Source: Hydrogeniiclostridium mannosilyticum
GTDB taxonomy: Bacteria > Bacillota > Clostridia > Oscillospirales > Acutalibacteraceae
DNA: 64,000 nucleotides
Assembly: GCF_003268275.1 (NCBI RefSeq)
Contig: NZ_QLYR01000001.1
Coordinates: forward strand, 62,001-126,000
Direction of reading: 5' to 3'
The position numbers were made by a program, and so were the translations under genes. The notes below the pieces were generated by a model. That model worked only from the letters and a program-made list of their open reading frames with translations. It was not told the DNA's origin and did no database searches. This document shows, piece after piece, positions 57,992-64,000 of this stretch (the first letter of the stretch is position 1; each line of letters starts with the position of its first letter).

Positions 57992-60900
57992 TTAAGGGAC
58001 GATTTTGCTTGTAATCTCCACCCTTGGAATTTGCAAATACAGGACGTCTTCGCTGACCTTCAGCGAGGTCTTGCGCATTGACTTCAACGCCTTGTCATAG
58101 ACAACAAGGGAGTATCCATCCTGTTCGTAATAAGGGTATATCCTCGGGTAGATTTCATCCGCCCATACGCCAATATGCGGAACCGCCAGCACAATGCTGG
58201 AGCGAACATATGAGAGCGGCTCGATTTCTGAGGCCATCAGCTTGAAAACCGCTTCCGCCTCGGTATCGTCGCCGTATGCTTTCTCACAAACGCATTTCCC
58301 TTTGATGGCTACAACGGCTCCGTTTTCGAGCAGCTTTCCGTATTTAGCGTACGGCTTGGCAAAGCAGCACACATCCATCGACGCGCTCTCGTCGGACAGC
58401 TTGAAGAATCCCATCGGCGCATTGTCGGAGGAACGGTTTTTAATCGTTAAATCCCCTATGATGCCGCAAAACGTCATATACTGGTTTTCTTTTGCTTCTT
58501 TGATGGGACATGTGCGCCTGGTTTTTACATCCGGATAATTCTCCAACGGGTCTCCAGACAGATAGATTCCAAGCAGTTCGCGTTCTTTTTCCAGCCTGAT
58601 ACGGTTATCTTCCAACATTTCTTCGGGAATTTCCGTTTTTGCATAGCGGTAGCGAAATTCTTCCAGCTTCTTTTTAGCGTTGTCCGTTTTCCGCTTATGA
58701 GACTTCAACTCCTCTTCTGTAAACTCTGTGGTATCCTGGTCTTCCAGCTCGTTGAGTCTTGCTTCTTTTTTCCGAATCAATGCTAAATCCTCAAGGAACA
58801 ACGGTAGGGCATACAGGATCGCCTCTCTGTTTGGATGCAAGCAGTCCATAGCGCCGCTTCGGATCAACGCTTCCGCCACATTCTTTTTCAGCGTCACACG
58901 GGACAGCAGATCGGGAACGGACAGAAAACCCCCGCTTTCCCGGGCTGTCAAAACGGCGTTTGCAGACTCGCCTACAGATTTAATGTTTCCAAGCCCAAAG
59001 CGAATTGCTCCATCCTTTCCGACAAAATCTTTGGAAGAATCATTGACGTCCGGCGGTAGTACCGTTACTCCAAAATCCATACAATCCTTCAGCACCATCG
59101 GCAGTTTTTCCAACGGCGTATAGTTGAGCGTGGCGCAGAAAAATTCTGTTGGGTAAAATTCCTTGAGATAGGCCGTATAATACGCCACATGCGCATAGGC
59201 ACAGGCATGCGACTTGTTAAAGGCATACCGTCCGAAATCCTGCATCTCCTTCCAGAACGATTCTGCTCCGGCTTGTGTTGCTCCTGCAGCGACCAGCCCT
59301 GCAATAAATTTCTTCTCGTATTTTGCGAGTTCGCCGAGCTTTTTCTTTGAAATTGCCGCACGGATGACATCCGCTTCCCCCATGGTAAAGCCTGCAATTT
59401 TATGGGCAATCATCATAATCTGCTCCTGATACACAGGTTTTCCGTAAGTTACTGCTAAAATGCTTTCCATCTGCGGAACAAGGTACTGCGGTTTTGTTGC
59501 TCCCTGCTTATTAGAAATGATTTCTTTGAGATATTGCAAAGGACCGGGGCGATAAACGGCGACCAGCAAAATCAAGTCCTCAATAGTTTTCGGACAGAAC
59601 TGCTTCAGCATCCGTCTCATCCCATCACTTTCGAACTGAAAGATGGCGGTCGTTTGCCCTTTGGAAAAAATATTCTGAAACACCTCGTCCCGGAACGGAA
59701 CCTGCTCCATCTGGATCCGAACGCCATGATTGCGATACACGGCGCGAATCGTATCGGAAATGATGTTCAGCGTGCGAAGACCCAGAAAATCCATTTTCAT
59801 CAAATGTCCCTGTTTCTCCGCCTCCACCATGTCGCATTGGGACATCCATTGCTGCTTTTCCTCATTGTACATCAGCGGGATATAGTCGCCGACATGTTCG
59901 TTGTCCGATATGATGACGCCTGCTGCGTGCATGGAATGATTGATTGCGGCGCCTTCCACAAGCTTAGCGTCATGGATAATCTTCAATGCGTCCTCGTCGC
60001 CGGCAAAGCTGCTTTCAAGCTGCTCGCTCACTTCCGAAAGCTGAATACCCGGGATGCTCGGGATAAGTTCCGCAATCGCTCCCCCTTTTTCATAGAGCCG
60101 CCTTCCGTCCCCGTACAGCTCGTCGCCAAGAACGCGTGCTACGCTGCGGACGGCCGCCTTAGCTGCCAGCGTACCTTTGGCAAGGATGCAGCACACCGCC
60201 TCTTCGCCGTATTTTTTCTTGACGTACTCGATTACCTTTCCCCGCACCTCCATATCAAAGTCGGAATCGATGTCCGGCATACTGACACGGTCAGTGTTGA
60301 GAAATCGTTCAAAGAGCAGGCCGTAACGCAGGGGATCCAAATCCGTTATCCCCGTAAGATAACAAACCAGCGAGCCAAGCGCCGATCCGCGTCCTGGGCC
60401 TACGCTATATCCGAGCTTTTCCGGATTATCCATTGCAAGCTTTCGCCCGTAATCGAGAAAATCCTGAACAATACACAAATAGTCGCTGTAGCCCAGCTGG
60501 TCAATCACCTGCAGCTCATATTCCATACGGTCTCTGTGCTGCTGCGTAAATTTCCCTTTGCCGGGATAGTGCCAGCTGATCCCCGCCTCGGCCAGTCTGC
60601 GAAGACGGTCTTTAGGGCTTTCTCCCGGAACACCGTCTTTAAACTTCGGCAGATGGCTTTCTGAGGGAAATTCCACGCTGCATCGGTCTACAATCTTTCC
60701 GATCCCCTTCATAGCCCGTTCGACATCTTGCGGTTCCAGAATCTCAAGAAGCGCCTCCGCCAGAGCTTCATCGTCCTTGATATAATATTCTGTATCGCCA
60801 GGGCGCAGCGGGCACCATTTGTTGAAACGCATAGACTGCACAAGCTGCCGGCCCCGTACCTGCTCAGGCGTATTCTCCGCATAATGGACGTCGTTGCAAG

Positions 60901-61945
60901 CCACTGTCGGCATATGCAGCTCACGGGCAGCCTTGGCGAGCAGAGGCATGACATATTTCTCTTCTGCAATGCCATGGTTTTGAAGCTCTATGTAGAAATT
61001 TTCTTTTCCAAAGATGCTTTCAAGGTTTTTGGCCTGCAGCTTCATCTCGTGATACAGTACGTCCTTTCCCTTGAGCAAGGCGTCAATTCCTTCAATCAGC
61101 GATTGCGTACTGTTCCACTGTGGATGAGTCTTCTCAAGCTCTCTGCATTCCTGACGCAGCCTTGTTTCCTTCTGCCTTTCCTGAACGATTTCGGTTTTGA
61201 TGCGGGCAAGCTCTTTGGCCGCCCGCTCAGTTTCCTGCCGCTCGGCGTTCAGCGTCTTCTGCGCCTCGTCACGCTCATCTCCCTGCAGCTTTTCCACGGA
61301 TCTTTCCTTGACGGTGAATTTTCGGGAGGCTATTTTGCTCAGCCGATCCCGCTCTTTCATCAAAACGACGATCCCATCGCTTGTTTTTTCCAGTTCACGC
61401 TTTTTCTGCAAATACGCCGGGTCGTTTGGATTGTTATATTTCCGGAGCTTTTCCTCCTGTTTTTTCTTGTCCTCTTTCAGCTTTCTGTCCATCAGCAGTG
61501 TGCTGGACAGAATTCCGCCCATACATGCGCTGGTGGCAATAACGTGTCCATGCCCTTCTGTGCCGGGAGCAAAAAACTCCCGCAGGATATTAAGATCCAT
61601 ACAGGGCTTTCCTGAAAAGATGCGCGTATTGGACTTTGTTACCGTCCTGAAGATGGCGCGATAGCCGGTATAATCGGTCGGAATCAACACCAGATGGCTT
61701 CGGGCATAGGCTGACGCCTCTTCCTCCTGCATATACGCTTCCATGCCGGGAATCCCTTTGATTTTATGCTCGTCCGCAGCCTTCATAAAGGCGAATACGC
61801 CGGTCAATGTCCCGTGGTCTGTCAGGACAACTGCCGGCGCCCCCAGTTCGGCCGCCTTTTCTACAAGCCGTTCCGGCGACAAAACCGAATCGTGCAAGGA
61901 GTTGTCCGTGTGCGTGTGAATCAGCCCGTATTGTATTTTTCTCAT
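57992..61945 (-). CDS. dnaE: DNA polymerase III alpha subunit, element-type DnaE with coiled-coil insert
   Basis: 1317 residues. PHP domain begins YGLIHTHTDNSLHDSVLSPE. Around residues 150-310 there is a charged coiled-coil insertion (KLKEDKKKQEEKLRKYNN ... RQECRELEKTHPQW) absent from usual DnaE, after which the PHP continues (ARELHMPTVACNDVHYAE). Polymerase core: SVGPGRGSALGSLVCYLTGI, catalytic PDIDSDFDMEVRGKVIEYVK near 555, MDFLGLRTL, PGPLQY, ISKKKLGEL. C-terminal helix-hairpin-helix and OB domain (FCGIIGDLTIKNRSSDNAPM). The ATG at 61945 has GGACGGTG and lies just beyond the upstream stop at 61950. Probably an extra polymerase carried by an ICE or phage. Confidence 0.92.
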   Translation of the reverse strand: MRKIQYGLIHTHTDNSLHDSVLSPERLVEKAAELGAPAVVLTDHGTLTGVFAFMKAADEHKIKGIPGMEAYMQEEEASAYARSHLVLIPTDYTGYRAIFRTVTKSNTRIFSGKPCMDLNILREFFAPGTEGHGHVIATSACMGGILSSTLLMDRKLKEDKKKQEEKLRKYNNPNDPAYLQKKRELEKTSDGIVVLMKERDRLSKIASRKFTVKERSVEKLQGDERDEAQKTLNAERQETERAAKELARIKTEIVQERQKETRLRQECRELEKTHPQWNSTQSLIEGIDALLKGKDVLYHEMKLQAKNLESIFGKENFYIELQNHGIAEEKYVMPLLAKAARELHMPTVACNDVHYAENTPEQVRGRQLVQSMRFNKWCPLRPGDTEYYIKDDEALAEALLEILEPQDVERAMKGIGKIVDRCSVEFPSESHLPKFKDGVPGESPKDRLRRLAEAGISWHYPGKGKFTQQHRDRMEYELQVIDQLGYSDYLCIVQDFLDYGRKLAMDNPEKLGYSVGPGRGSALGSLVCYLTGITDLDPLRYGLLFERFLNTDRVSMPDIDSDFDMEVRGKVIEYVKKKYGEEAVCCILAKGTLAAKAAVRSVARVLGDELYGDGRRLYEKGGAIAELIPSIPGIQLSEVSEQLESSFAGDEDALKIIHDAKLVEGAAINHSMHAAGVIISDNEHVGDYIPLMYNEEKQQWMSQCDMVEAEKQGHLMKMDFLGLRTLNIISDTIRAVYRNHGVRIQMEQVPFRDEVFQNIFSKGQTTAIFQFESDGMRRMLKQFCPKTIEDLILLVAVYRPGPLQYLKEIISNKQGATKPQYLVPQMESILAVTYGKPVYQEQIMMIAHKIAGFTMGEADVIRAAISKKKLGELAKYEKKFIAGLVAAGATQAGAESFWKEMQDFGRYAFNKSHACAYAHVAYYTAYLKEFYPTEFFCATLNYTPLEKLPMVLKDCMDFGVTVLPPDVNDSSKDFVGKDGAIRFGLGNIKSVGESANAVLTARESGGFLSVPDLLSRVTLKKNVAEALIRSGAMDCLHPNREAILYALPLFLEDLALIRKKEARLNELEDQDTTEFTEEELKSHKRKTDNAKKKLEEFRYRYAKTEIPEEMLEDNRIRLEKERELLGIYLSGDPLENYPDVKTRRTCPIKEAKENQYMTFCGIIGDLTIKNRSSDNAPMGFFKLSDESASMDVCCFAKPYAKYGKLLENGAVVAIKGKCVCEKAYGDDTEAEAVFKLMASEIEPLSYVRSSIVLAVPHIGVWADEIYPRIYPYYEQDGYSLVVYDKALKSMRKTSLKVSEDVLYLQIPRVEITSKIVP

Positions 61946-61949
61946 TTTT

Positions 61950-62321
61950 TCACCGTCCTTTTTGCGCTTCGGCTTCCAGAAGCAATACGCCATCAAGAAG
62001 GAACATGACGGATCCGATTAAAAAACTCAGTCCTGCCACCGAATCCATTACCCGACGCGTCATATCCTCCGGAAGCACAATCCAGCCGTTTTCATTATAT
62101 TCCGGCAGAGCTTCCCAGAATCCGGCCGTATCAAATGGCTGCATCAAGGCGTAAAAAGCTTTCTTGGCAGATTCTCCTTTTCCCAATTGGAATGCAAAAC
62201 AAACTTCGCCATGCGACATGAGGGCCGCGCCCTTTTGAACGCAGGCGTGTTGCCCTGCGAATACTTCGGCCATACGATTGATCTCATCCCATTCCGCTAC
62301 AGCAGCTTTGCTTTCACGCAT
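61950..62321 (-). CDS. Hypothetical protein upstream of dnaE
   Basis: 123 residues, rich in Glu/Ala, with one moderately hydrophobic C-terminal stretch (VAGLSFLIGSVMFLLDGVLL). No family recognised. Its ATG directly follows the stop of the 62322 gene, and its own stop lies four bases before the dnaE start, so the three are one translational unit. Element-associated by context. Confidence 0.7.
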   Translation of the reverse strand: MRESKAAVAEWDEINRMAEVFAGQHACVQKGAALMSHGEVCFAFQLGKGESAKKAFYALMQPFDTAGFWEALPEYNENGWIVLPEDMTRRVMDSVAGLSFLIGSVMFLLDGVLLLEAEAQKGR

Positions 62322-62807
62322 TCAGCAACCCTTCCTTTCTTCTGCGTATTTCCACAGGTCCTTAAACAACTGATCGTAGATGTTCAGCCAGTCGTACAGC
62401 ATCGGCTTGAAAAGTTCAAATCCTTCTCTCCCCTGCTCCCTTTCTCTTTCATCTTCCGACCGCCACATATCACGGATGTTCCGGTTGACCAGCGCCCAAG
62501 CATACAAAAAGCCTTCCAGAAAAGCAAGCTTCCTTTCCCCTGTGGGATTATCCGCAAACAGCCTTTGAAAGTCTTCTATCTGCTTGTTCTTATACAGGGG
62601 CTGCGGCGCCTCAGAGACAGTCTCTCCGTTGATATCGTTGACACATCCGCTTTCAATGAGAACGCAGTTGCGCCAGTATTCCTCTGTCCGCTCCTCATCA
62701 TAGAGATCTTCCCTGTCGTACACCCTTACGTCACAGGATATTGGGCGCACGCTATAAACGCCGTTCAGGATCCCGTTCACCATTTCAATGATAAATTCAC
62801 TTTTCAT
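62322..62807 (-). CDS. Hypothetical protein, first gene of the dnaE unit
   Basis: 161 residues, acidic, cytoplasmic. No family recognised. Blocks: FIIEMVNGILNGVYSVRPIS, RNCVLIESGCVNDINGETVS, KLAFLEGFLYAWALVNRNIR. GGAGGG before ATG. The layout unknown - unknown - dnaE - LPD11 is typical of element accessory operons. Confidence 0.7.
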   Translation of the reverse strand: MKSEFIIEMVNGILNGVYSVRPISCDVRVYDREDLYDEERTEEYWRNCVLIESGCVNDINGETVSEAPQPLYKNKQIEDFQRLFADNPTGERKLAFLEGFLYAWALVNRNIRDMWRSEDEREREQGREGFELFKPMLYDWLNIYDQLFKDLWKYAEERKGC

Positions 62808-62947
62808 CTGTTATCCCTCCATAATTTCATTCTGCTGCTTCTCCGTTCGTCAAATGTGTTCCTGCATATAGTATGATAAAAGCTTTTGAGACCAAAAAAC
62901 TGTGCCGGGATAAGGGTGTTAAATGTCCTATTTCGCTATATACGAGT

Positions 62948-62976
62948 TTGACAAAGAAAAATTGGAATGTTATTCT
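62948..62976 (+). promoter_or_regulatory. Promoter of the CAP lipoprotein gene
   Basis: TTGACA (62948-62953), a 17-base spacer and TATTCT (62971-62976). A small inverted repeat GATAACCG/CAGTTATC lies downstream at 63008-63027. Confidence 0.75.
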
Positions 62977-63075
62977 GCTGTCATAACGAAGGAAACAAAT
63001 TATTGGATAGATAACCGTATCCAGTTATCAAACAAATACAATTGATAAAAAATAAACGGAACAGGAGGTTTTAAA

Positions 63076-63942
63076 ATGCGTATGAAATTTTTTATTCTTT
63101 CCCTACTTTTAATAATGCTTCTGAACGGATGCACTACGTCAGAAATCCCTTCCTCTTCATCCGATTCGGTCTCTACCGTTCTGCAGTCTTCAGAATCCGA
63201 ATCTCATCACAACGAGACTTCCTCTGAAACGAACATATCTTCTGAATCAGCCAATGTTAGTAGCGAACCAAAGGATACCTCTTCCAAATCGGAAAATGTG
63301 TCTTCCTCCTCTGCGCGAACCGATATATCGGAACCTGACGACCCTTCTCCCGCCAGTTCGAGCAGCGCTTCAAAAAACACAGAAAGTCCAGCATCCTCAA
63401 CCCCTCCCGCCGATATATCTTCCCAGTCCCCTGTTGAATCTGAAGAACCATCTTCCGGCAGCACCTGGACGCCAACTGTTTATGCAACAGAAAATGACCA
63501 TGCGGAGATTGCCAAAGAGGTTGTCAAGTATATCAACGAATACCGCGCTTCACAAGGAGCCTCCCCCGCCACACAATTGCCAGGGCTGAGCGAATATGCC
63601 AAATATCGAAGCAAGCAGCTTGTCACCAATTTTGCACATGATACCAATGATGTGCGCGCAGCTGCAACTGCTTTAAAATATGGCGAATATGTCGATCCAT
63701 CTGTTCACGGTCTGGACGGCGAACCTTATTATCGACCCTGTGCAAGAGAAGCCATCGGACAATTCGGAAAAATAGGCACGATCGATGAAGTCGCACAGCA
63801 CATCGCCAATATGTTTTTTAACAGCTCAGGTCATTGGGCCTACGTCGGCAGCAGTGAATATAGCTATATCGGTATAGGGATCACTTATGCTGCAAACCGA
63901 TGGTACTGCAACATCGCCGTTTCAAACGAAAATAACGGATAA
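63076..63942 (+). CDS. CAP/SCP-domain lipoprotein
   Basis: 288 residues. Lipoprotein signal with lipobox LNGC, a Ser/Glu/Pro-rich stalk of about 110 residues, then a CAP (PF00188-like) domain: EIAKEVVKYINEYRASQGAS, GLSEYAKYRSKQLVTNFAHD, AREAIGQFGK, FFNSSGHWAYVGSSEYSYIG and YAANRWYCNIAVS. His and Glu positions for the usual CAP cavity are visible. It is exposed on the cell surface on a flexible stalk; substrate unknown. AGGAGG seven bases before the ATG. The last 58 bases of the window hold nothing I can assign. Confidence 0.88.
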   Translation: MRMKFFILSLLLIMLLNGCTTSEIPSSSSDSVSTVLQSSESESHHNETSSETNISSESANVSSEPKDTSSKSENVSSSSARTDISEPDDPSPASSSSASKNTESPASSTPPADISSQSPVESEEPSSGSTWTPTVYATENDHAEIAKEVVKYINEYRASQGASPATQLPGLSEYAKYRSKQLVTNFAHDTNDVRAAATALKYGEYVDPSVHGLDGEPYYRPCAREAIGQFGKIGTIDEVAQHIANMFFNSSGHWAYVGSSEYSYIGIGITYAANRWYCNIAVSNENNG

Positions 63943-64000
63943 TTAGTTGTTTGCTATTTCTACAAGCATAACCACGCTCAAAGGATAACTTTTTCTCAAA

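Noticed and set aside
59534-60664. 376-codon plus-strand frame inside dnaE
   Set aside because: Antisense to the polymerase core; no binding site or domain.

Overview
The window reads as chromosome from a spore-forming anaerobic Clostridia (Oscillospiraceae-like). The reasons are an intact sigK with its membrane pro-sequence, a T-box leader before proS, strong AGGAGG-type ribosome binding sites, many TTG/GTG starts, QTGD-type sortase anchoring, and debris of Tn4451/Tn1549-type conjugative elements. This is inference from gene content; no 16S gene is present.

Left part (1-26.9 kb), core-like and visibly GC-richer: end of murC; tRNA-Trp/Asp/Thr array; hypothetical with an ExoX-C-like tail; frameshifted FAD oxidoreductase; DUF3810 protein; frameshifted DUF2284 protein; sugar isomerase/epimerase-like protein divergent from a GH38 mannosidase - ROK kinase - SIS isomerase operon; ABC-F ATPase; HPr/Crh-like protein beside a perfect 22-bp palindrome; mtaB; YitT; DUF2264 protein; sigK; remnant of a GDSG serine protease followed by three tandem secreted/lipoprotein paralogues; DUF4250 protein; GH10-like protein; DUF1294 protein; an SPFH - zinc-ribbon - TPM trio; and a promoter plus Pro-type T-box before a proS that is cut off after about 105 codons.

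Middle part (26.9-45.3 kb), mosaic island with lower GC and much decay: SirTM sirtuin - Zn macrodomain - FeS flavoprotein operon; NmrA-like protein and HxlR regulator; tnpV and HTH pseudogenes; a tetranucleotide repeat before a sortase-anchored beta-helix protein; relaxase and integrase fragments; an operon of an unknown protein, a beta-CASP nuclease, a LOG protein and a small (p)ppGpp synthetase with a MATE remnant inside; DUF1835/DUF3658 protein; TetR divergent from a Ca2+-type P-ATPase; mntP and relA-type pseudogenes.

Right-middle (45.3-53.9 kb): a minus-strand envelope module. A two-component system is followed, across a terminator, by an HtrA-like protease, a VTC (polyphosphate polymerase-like) gene with an A8 frameshift, DUF4956, a Cthe_2159-type lipoprotein, a GT2/GtrA fusion, a phosphodiester glycosidase and a four-helix membrane protein. 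Four TTAAG half-sites sit at the htrA promoter, so the regulator probably drives the whole module.

Right end (54-64 kb): a second MATE pseudogene behind a structured leader, a dead RepA-like ATPase, a ribbon-helix-helix/serine-recombinase fusion, an LPD11 protein, an element-type DnaE with a large coiled-coil insert, two unknown genes, and a CAP-domain lipoprotein. At least fourteen genes are broken or truncated, so the region from 26.9 to about 57 kb is best read as repeated insertion and decay of conjugative elements around a few live cargo operons.
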